64,000 bases of DNA, from positions 186,001 to 250,000 of the forward strand of contig NZ_JAOTEM010000005.1 in the NCBI RefSeq assembly GCF_025628985.1, in the 5' to 3' direction. The notes below the pieces were generated by a model. It worked only from the letters and a program-made list of their open reading frames with translations, did not search any database and was not told where the DNA came from. The first letter of the stretch is position 1, and every line of letters starts with the position of its first letter. The position numbers and the translations under genes were made by a program. The DNA is from Chryseobacterium edaphi. Lineage in GTDB: Bacteria > Bacteroidota > Bacteroidia > Flavobacteriales > Weeksellaceae. This document shows positions 25,695 through 34,544 of the stretch, in pieces.

Positions 25695-26248
25695 TGAAAA
25701 ATATACTTTCGCTGATTGTTATGATATTCATTTTTTCTTGCGAAAGGAAAAGCCAGAAGGCTATTTCGAAAAATCATTCAACAGTCATAGCGATTGATTC
25801 TACAGCTGTAAACATCGACAGTTCTGATATTAAAACTTTCAATCCAGACGATACAAAGGATTTAGAATGGATTATTTTTAATGACAAATATAAAATTCCG
25901 CAACAAATTAAAGATTTTTTTCAAGCGGCAGAAAATGGCGAAATCAATATCGCAAATCCTGACGAGGAATTCAATATAACAGACGTAGTTGTCAAACCTA
26001 ATATGCCTTTTAGACAATTAAGATTATTGGAAAAGAAAAATGAACTTTGGCGAATGGTTTACATTCAAGGAGGAATTGGAAAATCATATCAATTTTACGA
26101 ATTTAAAATCCAAGGAGACACTATTTCGGAAATTAGAAAAGGATATTCTTTTGAAAATATTGAAACTAATGACTCATTAGAATATTACATTAATAAAGGA
26201 GAAGTGAAATTTGAGAAAATCAAACTTAAATATAACTGGATAGATTAA
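25694..26248 (+). CDS. Hypothetical lipoprotein
   Basis: 184 residues from the ATG at 25694, which overlaps the TGA of the TrmH gene by one base, so translation may be coupled. Signal peptide with lipobox FIFSC ending at residue 16, then Lys/Ser-rich sequence. The mature part has no motif I recognise. It is convergent with rsmE, and the stop codon regions overlap by four bases. Confidence 0.65.
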   Translation: MKNILSLIVMIFIFSCERKSQKAISKNHSTVIAIDSTAVNIDSSDIKTFNPDDTKDLEWIIFNDKYKIPQQIKDFFQAAENGEINIANPDEEFNITDVVVKPNMPFRQLRLLEKKNELWRMVYIQGGIGKSYQFYEFKIQGDTISEIRKGYSFENIETNDSLEYYINKGEVKFEKIKLKYNWID

Positions 26249-26940
26249 ATCATTCTGTTATAATTCCACGCAGCAACAAAAACTCCCGCAGTTTCCGTTC
26301 TCAATCTTTGACTTCCCAACGAAACTGCTTTAATTCCTTTCTCAGCTAAAAACAAAATTTCTTTATCAGAAAAATCTCCTTCCGGACCAATGAGAAAAGT
26401 GTAGTTTTCTAATTTTGGAATTTCATTGAGATTTATTCTTTCTAAATTTTCGTTGCAGTGCGCGACAAAGATACTTTCAACCTCAATATTTTTTAGAAAA
26501 TCGGGTAATTTAATTAAATCATTAATGACAGGAAAATGGAATCTCAGACTTTGCTTCGAAGCTGCAATTCCCTGTTTTTTGATTTTATCAATATTTAGAT
26601 TTTTACGCTCTGTTTTTTCGGTCTGAAGAATTGTAATCTCAGAAATTCCCATTTCCACAGCTTTCTCTACGAAAAATTCGATCCGGTCAATATTTTTTGT
26701 AGGAGCAATCGCAATATGAAGTTTTGGACTGAAATCTGGAGTTTCAGTTTTGATTTCGGCAACTTCAATTCCTGCTTTTTTACCTTCAATCATTAATTTT
26801 CCGGAAGCAAGATTTCCTTTTCCATCGGTTACATGAATTTCCTCGCCGTCTTTCATGCGAAGAACTTTTACAATGTGTTGCTGTTCTTCGTCGTTGATGA
26901 TTGCTTTTCCGTTATCGATTTCTCCAAAAAAAAGTTTCAT
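26245..26940 (-). CDS. rsmE: 16S rRNA (uracil(1498)-N3)-methyltransferase
   Basis: 231 residues, standard for RsmE. Methylates U1498 in helix 44 of 16S rRNA on the 30S subunit. An N-terminal PUA-like domain is followed by a SPOUT knot with TEKTERKNL, FLIGPEGDFSDKEI and SLGSQRLRTETA, all family signatures. Start at 26940 is well supported. It is convergent with the lipoprotein gene. Confidence 0.95.
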   Translation of the reverse strand: MKLFFGEIDNGKAIINDEEQQHIVKVLRMKDGEEIHVTDGKGNLASGKLMIEGKKAGIEVAEIKTETPDFSPKLHIAIAPTKNIDRIEFFVEKAVEMGISEITILQTEKTERKNLNIDKIKKQGIAASKQSLRFHFPVINDLIKLPDFLKNIEVESIFVAHCNENLERINLNEIPKLENYTFLIGPEGDFSDKEILFLAEKGIKAVSLGSQRLRTETAGVFVAAWNYNRMI

Positions 26941-26979
26941 TGTTGTATTTTAATAAGAAAATTAGACGATTGAGTGATT

Positions 26980-27390
26980 TTAAAATGTAATTTCATTATC
27001 ACTTAAAAACGCAACTCCGGTTTTTATTGTCGTATAAATATCGCCTTCACAATCTCTGTATGAACAAGCGTAAATTTCTTCAATCCACTTCTTATTCATA
27101 AAAATCAAATTCAAATATTCGTTTTTTCTCAAATTATTTTTGATCGATAAATAATCTCCTTCTTTCGGTTCGTAAGCAAAACTAAATACATTCTCTGAGT
27201 TGATTTTCTCAATGATCTCTTCCTTTACATTCTGAACATATCCAATTTCTGAACTTATCATGATATAATCTTCGTCTTCAGATTTTTCTGTCACTTCATT
27301 TTTTCCGGTAATCGTTTCTAAAACCCAATAATATTTTGAGTTCTTTTTAGATTGCGTTCCCAGTACTTTTTCTTCTAATAATACTTTCAT
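26980..27390 (-). CDS. Hypothetical protein, 136 residues
   Basis: No recognised family, signal peptide or transmembrane segment. Acidic overall, with two aromatic/Gly segments (KYYWVLETITGKN, FSFAYEPKEGDYL) and a Cys pair in IYACSYRDCEGD. It lies 39 bases upstream of rsmE on the same strand and might share a transcript. A MITE-like element lies on its other side. Confidence 0.6.
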   Translation of the reverse strand: MKVLLEEKVLGTQSKKNSKYYWVLETITGKNEVTEKSEDEDYIMISSEIGYVQNVKEEIIEKINSENVFSFAYEPKEGDYLSIKNNLRKNEYLNLIFMNKKWIEEIYACSYRDCEGDIYTTIKTGVAFLSDNEITF

Positions 27391-27426
27391 CTGTGGATGT
27401 AATTTTTTAGTAATGTATGATGTTTT

Positions 27427-27572
27427 TACCGCAAAAGGAACAAAAGATTTTGTATGAATTTTAGCTTTTCAAGAGCTTGCAAAACAATGATGGAATAAAA
27501 AATAACTGTCTTACATTTTGCCAACTTTGTAATTCTTTATCTTCAGTAATTTCTTTTGTTTCTTTTGCGGTA
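27427..27572. mobile_element. MITE-like element with 21-bp terminal inverted repeats
   Basis: Left end at 27427-27447 (TACCGCAAAAGG then AACAAAAGA) and right end at 27552-27572 are inverted copies with a single mismatch, separated by 104 bases. No coding capacity. It ends eight bases short of the tsaD stop. No clear target-site duplication is visible. The ACCGCAAAAG terminus is one I recall in intergenic repeats of Chryseobacterium. Confidence 0.6.
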
Positions 27573-27579
27573 GAAAAAA

Positions 27580-28596
27580 TTATAAATCGTATTTTGATAT
27601 TGCTGTTGTTCTTAAATCTGTAAATTCACCTCTCTCAAATTTAAGCTGCGCAACCATTGCAATCATGGCCGCATTATCGGTTGTATATTCAAATTTAGGA
27701 ATGTAAATATTCCAACCTAATTTCTCGTGATTGTCTTTCATCACCTGTCTTAATGCAGAATTGGCAGAAACTCCACCTGCGATGGCAACTTCTTTTATGT
27801 TTAAATCTTTCGCAGCTTTCTCGAGTTTATTCATCAAAATTTCAATGATGCATTTTTGTACCGAAGCACAAAGATCATTCATATTTTCTTTAATGAAATC
27901 AGGATTTTTTTTCACTTCTTTCTGTATAAAATATAAAACCGAAGTTTTGATTCCGCTGAAAGAGTAGTCGTAATTTTCTAATTTGGGTTTATTGAATTTA
28001 AAAGCATCAGGATTTCCTTCTTTCGCCAATCTATCGACAATCGGTCCTGCCGGATAATCTAAGTCGAAAATTTTTCCGATTTTATCAAATGCTTCACCTG
28101 CTGCATCATCGATGGTTTTTCCAATAATTTCCATGTCAAAATAATCTTTCACCAACACAATCATGGTATGACCTCCGCTTACTGTAAGACACAAAAAAGG
28201 GAATTTTGGCGGCACAGGATTTGCATCGTCGATGAAGTGCGCCAAAATATGCGCCTGAAGGTGATTCACTTCAATTAAAGGAACGTCTAAACTCATAGCC
28301 AGAGACTTAGCAAAAGAAGTTCCCACGAGAAGAGATCCTAAAAGTCCGGGACCACGGGTAAAGCCTATGGCAGAGATTGCATTTTGTTGTATATTTGCTT
28401 TGGTCAAGGATTTTTCTACTACGGGAATAATATTCTGCTGATGAGCTCGTGACGCAAGCTCAGGAACCACGCCTCCATATTCTTTATGGATTTCCTGGTT
28501 TGCGGCAATGTTTGAAAGAATAGAATTTCCTTTGATAATGGCTGCTGAAGTATCGTCACAAGACGATTCGATACCTAAAATTATAGAGTCACTCAT
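27580..28596 (-). CDS. tsaD: tRNA threonylcarbamoyladenosine transferase TsaD
   Basis: 338 residues. Transfers threonylcarbamoyl from TC-AMP to adenosine 37 of ANN-decoding tRNAs, with TsaB and TsaE as partners (not in this window). The opening ILGIESSCDDTSAAII, the metal-binding histidines in VNHLQAHILAHF, SGGHT and AGGVSANSALR are all family hallmarks. The product is the substrate for MtaB, encoded at the left edge. The start codon faces that of tamB across four bases. Confidence 0.97.
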   Translation of the reverse strand: MSDSIILGIESSCDDTSAAIIKGNSILSNIAANQEIHKEYGGVVPELASRAHQQNIIPVVEKSLTKANIQQNAISAIGFTRGPGLLGSLLVGTSFAKSLAMSLDVPLIEVNHLQAHILAHFIDDANPVPPKFPFLCLTVSGGHTMIVLVKDYFDMEIIGKTIDDAAGEAFDKIGKIFDLDYPAGPIVDRLAKEGNPDAFKFNKPKLENYDYSFSGIKTSVLYFIQKEVKKNPDFIKENMNDLCASVQKCIIEILMNKLEKAAKDLNIKEVAIAGGVSANSALRQVMKDNHEKLGWNIYIPKFEYTTDNAAMIAMVAQLKFERGEFTDLRTTAISKYDL

Positions 28597-28600
28597 AGTA

Positions 28601-31600
28601 ATGGCAAAGTTAGAGAATAATAACGAAAATGAGCATAAAAAATCAGTAGCTGAAAACTTAGGTGATCAGGTACAAAAGACGGTTGATAATGTTCAGGAGA
28701 CTGTGAAAGAAGCTTCTGAGCTTGCTTCTGATGCCATAAAACATCCTATTGATACCGCTCAGGAATTTGGTAAGCAGGCCGCAAAAGACGTAACCAGCTA
28801 TTCATGGTGGGCAAAACTTTTACTGATTCTTTTCTGGACAGTTCTTGGTATCGTAGCATTTGTTTTTATTGCCATAAACCTTCCGGTGACCAAAAGATGG
28901 GCTGCAGATCAGGCTTTACAGATTGTCAACAGAGATTTTAAAGCGAAAATGTCAACCGAAAGTGTAGAGGTTGATTTCTTCGGAGATGTGACCATCAAAG
29001 GTTTAAGAATTAAGGATTATAAAGATTTAGATTTCATCAAAGCAAGAGAGTTTAAAGCTAATTCAGATTGGTTTTCTTTGGCAACGAATGTTGGTAAAAA
29101 CAATTCGTTAAGTTTTAACGGTTTGCGGCTTATTGATGCTGATATAAAAGTGATTACCTATAAAGGTGATAGTATTTCAAATTTTATCCGTTTTACGAAA
29201 CTTTTTGACAGCGGAAAGAAAAAAGATCCTACAAAACCACCGTTTCAGCTAAATTCAAGATTGGAGATTTTAGATTCTAAAATTTCTATTGTCAATCAAA
29301 ACTCTCCGGGAGAACCGGGGAAATGGCTGACTGCAACCAATGTGAATCTTATTGCTCCAAGATTAAAAGTAAATGGAGTCAATATTACTGCAACCATTAA
29401 TAATTTTACATTTACGACAAAAAGATGGGGGAAATCACATTTTGTAGATACTTTTTCGACAGATTTTTCAATGACAGAAGATTTTCTTTTTTTGAAAGAT
29501 TTAACCTTAAATACTGATCATTCGCTTCTTCAGGGAGATATTAAATTTAATTTAAATAAAGGTTCGTGGGCAGATTTTACCAATAAAGTAAAATGGGATA
29601 TGAATCTCAAGCTTGGAAGCCAATTGAGCGGTTACGATATTTCTTATTTTGTGACCAATTGGGACAATTATGTTCCTTTTAACATCAGCGGAAAAATGGC
29701 CGGTCCGCTGAATAAATTTAAGTTAGATAATTTCCTGATCAGAAATCCATCGGTAAATATTGCCACTCAGAAAATGAATATTACCAATCTGCTGAAAGGT
29801 AATTTTTTAATTGAAACCAATAATCTTTCTGCAGACTTTACCTACAAAGATCTTAAAGCGATGATGCCGAATTTCATTTCTAAAAAAATGAAAAACTTTG
29901 CTGATGATTTCGGAAAACTAAAATATAATGGAGACGTAAAGGTTACTCCAAAACAGGTTTATGTTTCGTCCGGAAATTTGATAACAGGAATCGGGCAGGC
30001 AAAAATTACCAATTTTTCGTTGACAGATTTCAGCACTACAATGCCTAAATATAAAGGTTACGCAGAAGTAAGGGATCTAAATACTTCGGTGATTACAAAA
30101 AGTAAAACGGTGGGTCTGATTTCAGGAAAATTCAATATTGACGGTCAGAGTTTTGATGTCAATACGATGCGCATTCGGACAAGATCTCAGATTTCAAGTA
30201 TTGATATCATGAACAAAGAAATCAATAATCTGAATCTGGATGGTTTGCTTGATCACAGAAAATACAATGGTTTGATTACCGTAAATGACGAACAGGCAAA
30301 AGCAACCGTAAAAGGTTTAATTGATTTTAGCACTAAAAGAATTTCGGCAAACATTGATGCCAATGTCACCTATTTAAATATGAACTATTTCACCGACAAA
30401 CCCGGAAACCAGATCGTAAGCGGTCAGGTAAATGGGAAAATGTCGATGACGAATGTGAATGATTTGAATCTTGACGTGGAGGCGAATAACATTAATTTTG
30501 CTACTGCCACACAACGTTATCAGATTCCAAATGCTAAAGTGAAAACATTTATTGAAGGCGGAAATCGAGTGATTGATGTAAACGCTCCCGGAGCTGTTGA
30601 AGGAAAGATCTCAGGTAAATATAATCTTGCTGATTTGGCAGGAATGGTAGAAAATGGTTTAGGGAAAATTTTGGTAGGTCCGCCACCACGAAAATTGTAT
30701 CGTGGACAGAATTTCGCGATGAATCTCGATGTCAGACAAGGTTTGGTAAGTTATTTCATGCCGGATTTAAAACTTCCTCAAGGCGCAACCGTTGAAGGCG
30801 AGTATGACGGAAATTCTAATAATTTAATTTTAAATCTTGATGCTGCATCACTGAAATATGTGATGACCAAAAAAGAAGAGATCACCGATGCAGATATGGC
30901 TTTGGCCAATGCAAATCCTGAATATAAAATCAATCAGAGAGAGGTCGTTACAAGAGACAGCGCAATGGTTGACAGTGTGATGGTGAGAATCAACACGGCA
31001 AATCTTGATCAGCAGCTTTATGCAAAAATTAAAAGGATAGAGTATAACAAAAATATTTTGAAGGATATTCTTCTCACCGGAAAGAATGAGAACAATACCA
31101 CGCTTCGTATTGCCACAAGCTTCAAACATGGAAGTCCGGAAGATGAATTGGATGATAATCTGAAGAATTATGCAATTAATTTTAATCAGTCAACAAATCC
31201 GGAAGGAGATTATATTTTCAGATTTGAGCCGACTGAGGTGAATTTTAATAGTGTGAAATGGGCAATTGATACAAGTGCTGAGCTAGATCATTACATAAGC
31301 TATCGTAAGAAAACAAAAGATTTTGAGATCAAAAATCTTAGAATTTATTCAGATAAAAGTTCACTTTTAATTAATGAATCCTTCTTCAAATCGGCTAAAG
31401 ATTTTTATGTTGATGCTGAAGTTCAGGATTTTGCGATTGAAAAGCTTCTTGAAATGCAAGCCGGAGGAAATCCTATGGATATCAAAGGTTTAGCAAACGG
31501 AAGCGTAAAAATTAAGATGGATAAAAGCACTTTGCAACCTCTTGTTGATCTAACTGTTGACGATATTATGATGAATGGAAATGACATGGGAGATCTTACG

Positions 31601-33388
31601 ATATCTGCAGTTAATGGATATTCATTAAATGTTTATGACGTTGATGTGAAAGTGACTTCTGCCGGAGTAATCGGAAATAATAACCTGCATTTAACTGGAA
31701 CTGTTAATAACAATACAGCTTCTCCGACTATTGATTTAACGGCTGAACTTCGTGAATTTGATTTAGCATTTACGCAACAATTTGTACAGACAATTTTTGG
31801 AAATTTAAGAGGAAAAGCAACCGGAGATTTAAAAATCAACGGAACGCTGAAAAATTTAGATTACAGTGGAGATATTGGATTGAAAGAATTTGGCTTAAAA
31901 CTTCTATTCACAGGAGTAGATTATTCTTTTGATGATACGGTGATTCCGCTTTCTAAAGGCTTGGCGATTATGAATAATATCGGAGTACACGACGGAAGAT
32001 CAAATTCACAAGGTACAATTTCCGGGGCGATACAGTTTGAAACTTTATCATCAATGGGTGTCAACCTCGTAATGAGAGCAGATAACTTATTAATGCTGAA
32101 TACAACTCAGAAAGAATATGATCTTTTCTGGGGAAGAGTTTATGGACAGGGAGATTTATACGTTGACGGACCGGTTTCAGCTTTAAATTTATCAACGCCG
32201 AATATGAAAGCTTTGAACGGAAGTACGTTTACTTTTAACTCAAGTTCTACATCAAATGTTGAAGAATTCAAAATGCTGAGATTCCTGAAAGAAGGAAAAG
32301 ACGGTCTTGTAACATTAGAAGACAAGAAAAAATCTGGAGCCAATATGAATATCGACTTCAGTCTTGATGTGGATAAGGGAACCACGGTGAATGTTTTGGT
32401 AGGTGATGACGTAGGAAATATTACAGTAAAGGGTGTTGCAGACGACTTGAGATTCCAGATGGGAAGACAGGGAAGTATTGCAATGAATGGTGCTTATATG
32501 GTAGACAGCGGAACTTTTGTGTCTAAAGCTATTTTGAACAGAACGTTCCAAATTCAGAAAAACAGCAGCATACGATGGGATGGTGATGCGATGAAGCCGA
32601 TGCTTGATATCACGGCCAATTATGTAAGAATGGTTTCCAATGCTGGAGAATACCTAAATATGGGGCAACTGCAGCCAATCAGTATACTTTTGCAGGCAAA
32701 TATTACCAACACTTTAAATGATCCTAAAGTTGCATTAAATGTAACTGCACTTGATGTTTCGAGCCAGGTAAAAGAAACTTTGGCGGCAAGAATCAATCAG
32801 ACAGAGGGTGAAAATGTTTTACAGTTTGGTTCCATACTATTATTAAACAGCTTTAATGTTTCCAACACGGGAGGTTTAAATTTTGATGCGGCCGGAGTTG
32901 CTGAATCTTCGGGTTATAATTTGTTGCTAAAACAGTTAGGATCAGTTCTAAATACCATGAGTAATGAATTTCAGATTGACCTGAATTATGTACGAGGTGA
33001 TCAATATTCAAATACAGGAGACAGAGCAAATGCTGGTGTAAGTTTTGATCTTTCGCCAAGAGTTACCGTTAAAACAGGTCTTGGTATACCATTAAATAAA
33101 ACGGATGCTACAGAAACCAACTATCTCTCAGGTGAAGGAAGTATAGAATATGATATTTCTAAAAAGAACGACGGTACATTGACATTGAGAGGATATTCAA
33201 AACCTACCAATATAGGAATGGGAGTTGGAACTGTAGGTACGAACGGATCTGCGAATCAGGCTTATGGAGGAGGTATCGTATGGAGTAAAAGCTTCAATTC
33301 TTTCTTCAAAAAGAAGAAAAAAGATAAAAAGTCGGTACCTGCTAATAATGAAATAAAAACAGATTCCGTAAAATCAGGGGTTAAATAA
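28601..33388 (+). CDS. tamB: TamB-like translocation/assembly module protein (AsmA/DUF490)
   Basis: 1595 residues from the ATG at 28601; the frame is open 31 codons further, but those overlap tsaD antisense. The N-terminal 65 residues are an acidic, heptad-like helix (DQVQKTVDNVQETVKEA), followed by one transmembrane helix (about 71-93) and a very long beta-taco/AsmA-like body, with the DUF490 domain in the last 400 residues and a basic tail (FFKKKKKDKK). TamB-type proteins bridge inner and outer membranes and move phospholipids or help assemble outer-membrane proteins. No TamA/Omp85 partner is nearby. Confidence 0.88.
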   Translation: MAKLENNNENEHKKSVAENLGDQVQKTVDNVQETVKEASELASDAIKHPIDTAQEFGKQAAKDVTSYSWWAKLLLILFWTVLGIVAFVFIAINLPVTKRWAADQALQIVNRDFKAKMSTESVEVDFFGDVTIKGLRIKDYKDLDFIKAREFKANSDWFSLATNVGKNNSLSFNGLRLIDADIKVITYKGDSISNFIRFTKLFDSGKKKDPTKPPFQLNSRLEILDSKISIVNQNSPGEPGKWLTATNVNLIAPRLKVNGVNITATINNFTFTTKRWGKSHFVDTFSTDFSMTEDFLFLKDLTLNTDHSLLQGDIKFNLNKGSWADFTNKVKWDMNLKLGSQLSGYDISYFVTNWDNYVPFNISGKMAGPLNKFKLDNFLIRNPSVNIATQKMNITNLLKGNFLIETNNLSADFTYKDLKAMMPNFISKKMKNFADDFGKLKYNGDVKVTPKQVYVSSGNLITGIGQAKITNFSLTDFSTTMPKYKGYAEVRDLNTSVITKSKTVGLISGKFNIDGQSFDVNTMRIRTRSQISSIDIMNKEINNLNLDGLLDHRKYNGLITVNDEQAKATVKGLIDFSTKRISANIDANVTYLNMNYFTDKPGNQIVSGQVNGKMSMTNVNDLNLDVEANNINFATATQRYQIPNAKVKTFIEGGNRVIDVNAPGAVEGKISGKYNLADLAGMVENGLGKILVGPPPRKLYRGQNFAMNLDVRQGLVSYFMPDLKLPQGATVEGEYDGNSNNLILNLDAASLKYVMTKKEEITDADMALANANPEYKINQREVVTRDSAMVDSVMVRINTANLDQQLYAKIKRIEYNKNILKDILLTGKNENNTTLRIATSFKHGSPEDELDDNLKNYAINFNQSTNPEGDYIFRFEPTEVNFNSVKWAIDTSAELDHYISYRKKTKDFEIKNLRIYSDKSSLLINESFFKSAKDFYVDAEVQDFAIEKLLEMQAGGNPMDIKGLANGSVKIKMDKSTLQPLVDLTVDDIMMNGNDMGDLTISAVNGYSLNVYDVDVKVTSAGVIGNNNLHLTGTVNNNTASPTIDLTAELREFDLAFTQQFVQTIFGNLRGKATGDLKINGTLKNLDYSGDIGLKEFGLKLLFTGVDYSFDDTVIPLSKGLAIMNNIGVHDGRSNSQGTISGAIQFETLSSMGVNLVMRADNLLMLNTTQKEYDLFWGRVYGQGDLYVDGPVSALNLSTPNMKALNGSTFTFNSSSTSNVEEFKMLRFLKEGKDGLVTLEDKKKSGANMNIDFSLDVDKGTTVNVLVGDDVGNITVKGVADDLRFQMGRQGSIAMNGAYMVDSGTFVSKAILNRTFQIQKNSSIRWDGDAMKPMLDITANYVRMVSNAGEYLNMGQLQPISILLQANITNTLNDPKVALNVTALDVSSQVKETLAARINQTEGENVLQFGSILLLNSFNVSNTGGLNFDAAGVAESSGYNLLLKQLGSVLNTMSNEFQIDLNYVRGDQYSNTGDRANAGVSFDLSPRVTVKTGLGIPLNKTDATETNYLSGEGSIEYDISKKNDGTLTLRGYSKPTNIGMGVGTVGTNGSANQAYGGGIVWSKSFNSFFKKKKKDKKSVPANNEIKTDSVKSGVK

Positions 33389-33441
33389 TCTGAATCTTTG
33401 AATGATTTTTATCATCCGTGTTAATTATTGTTAATGTTTGA

Positions 33442-33511
33442 TATATTTTTCCTAGTTAATATATTTTTCTTAATTTTGTAAAAAATTTATCGATTTTTTA
33501 GGAAAAATATA
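33442..33511. promoter_or_regulatory. three operator-like repeats around the lrp-like promoter
   Basis: TATATTTTTCCTA at 33442-33454, TATATTTTTCTTA at 33460-33472 (direct, 18 bases apart) and the exact inverse complement TAGGAAAAATATA at 33499-33511. Together they bracket the -7 box TAATTTTG (33471-33478). Probably the autoregulatory site of the Lrp/AsnC gene that follows. Confidence 0.5.
33471..33478 (+). promoter_or_regulatory. -7 box of the lrp-like gene
   Basis: TAATTTTG, full TAnnTTTG match, 44 bases before the ATG. Confidence 0.5.
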
Positions 33512-33522
33512 ATTTCACTAAT

Positions 33523-33993
33523 ATGAACTATCAACTGGACGAAATAGACAAGAAAATTCTTGATTTCTTAGTAGAAAACACAAGAATGCCTTTTACAGAA
33601 ATTGCAAAGCAGATGGATGTATCTGCAGGTACAATACACGTAAGGGTGAAGAAAATGGAAGATGCAGGTATTATTTTAGGATCATCTCTTAATTTGGATT
33701 ATGGTAAATTAGATTACCATTTCACAGCTTTTATCGGAATTCTTTTAACAAAATCAAACCGCACTCAAGAGGTTTTGAAAGAATTGGGAACAATTCCAAA
33801 CGTAGTAGAAGCAAGCGTTATCTCAGGAAAATACAATATTTTCTGTAAGGTAAAAGCTAAAAATACTGAAGATGCAAAGAAAATTATTTATCAGATCGAC
33901 GACATTCAGGATGTTATGAGAACTGAAAGTATGATCTCTATGGAAGAGTTTTTGAGCGATAAAAACAGATTGATCAACGCGATCTCGATTTAA
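33523..33993 (+). CDS. Lrp/AsnC-family transcriptional regulator
   Basis: 156 residues. N-terminal winged helix-turn-helix (DEIDKKILDFLVENTRMPF, then IAKQMDVSAGTIHVRVKKME) and a C-terminal RAM/ACT-like ligand-binding domain (residues 65-150) that forms octamers in this family. The ligand is often an amino acid; which one cannot be said. Repeated TATATTTTTCYTA motifs in its promoter suggest autoregulation. A terminator lies 25 bases after the stop. Confidence 0.92.
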   Translation: MNYQLDEIDKKILDFLVENTRMPFTEIAKQMDVSAGTIHVRVKKMEDAGIILGSSLNLDYGKLDYHFTAFIGILLTKSNRTQEVLKELGTIPNVVEASVISGKYNIFCKVKAKNTEDAKKIIYQIDDIQDVMRTESMISMEEFLSDKNRLINAISI

Positions 33994-34018
33994 TCAAATT
34001 TTAGACGATATAAATACC

Positions 34019-34056
34019 AAAGAACTTATGAAGTAATTCATAAGTTCTTTATTTTT
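34019..34056 (+). terminator. terminator of the lrp-like gene
   Basis: 14-bp perfect stem (AAAGAACTTATGAA and its inverse complement, loop GTAA) followed by ATTTTT. The next start codon is five bases after the tail. Confidence 0.85.
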
Positions 34057-34061
34057 GCACT

Positions 34062-34451
34062 ATGGAAAAGGAATATAAAGAATATAGTTATTTTGATGAA
34101 GATCCGAAGAAAGGATGGGGTTTTATTTTAGCACTTCTCGCTTTGCTGCTATTTACTTTTATGGGAATCGGGCTGGATTTTGATGAATATCTACAGCACG
34201 AAACTTTGAATATTCCTTCAGGTTATTTTTATTTTATTTTTTCAATCGATATCTTAATGATTGCCGGAATTGTGCTGATGTATTTTTATAGAAAAATTGG
34301 CATCTTTCTTTTTCCTGTAATGCTGGTTTTACATTTCTTCATGCACAACTATTATCTTTCTACATTTCTATATTCTGACGTAACCAATCTTTTCCTTTTT
34401 ACAGGATTTGGAATGTTGGCGATTATTCCGAAATGGAAATTTTTCAGATAA
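34062..34451 (+). CDS. Small four-helix membrane protein, hypothetical
   Basis: 129 residues with an acidic N-terminus (MEKEYKEYSYFDEDPKKG) and about four hydrophobic helices (22-40, 55-76, 81-100, 108-123). No recognised family. The ATG lies five bases behind the T tail of the lrp terminator, which also reads TATTTTTG, so the gene may have a very short or no leader. A bidirectional terminator follows. Confidence 0.6.
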   Translation: MEKEYKEYSYFDEDPKKGWGFILALLALLLFTFMGIGLDFDEYLQHETLNIPSGYFYFIFSIDILMIAGIVLMYFYRKIGIFLFPVMLVLHFFMHNYYLSTFLYSDVTNLFLFTGFGMLAIIPKWKFFR

Positions 34452-34498
34452 AATATTATTTTGAGATCTTACAATTTTAATAGCTTAATTAAATAAAA

Positions 34499-34523
34499 AA
34501 AAGCATCCAGTTTGGATGCTTTT
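34499..34523. terminator. bidirectional terminator
   Basis: AAAAGCATCCA / TGGATGCTTTT stem with a GTT loop, between the small membrane protein and the convergent transketolase gene. Confidence 0.85.
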
Positions 34524-34544
34524 AAGCTTTATTTCAAAATAAAT

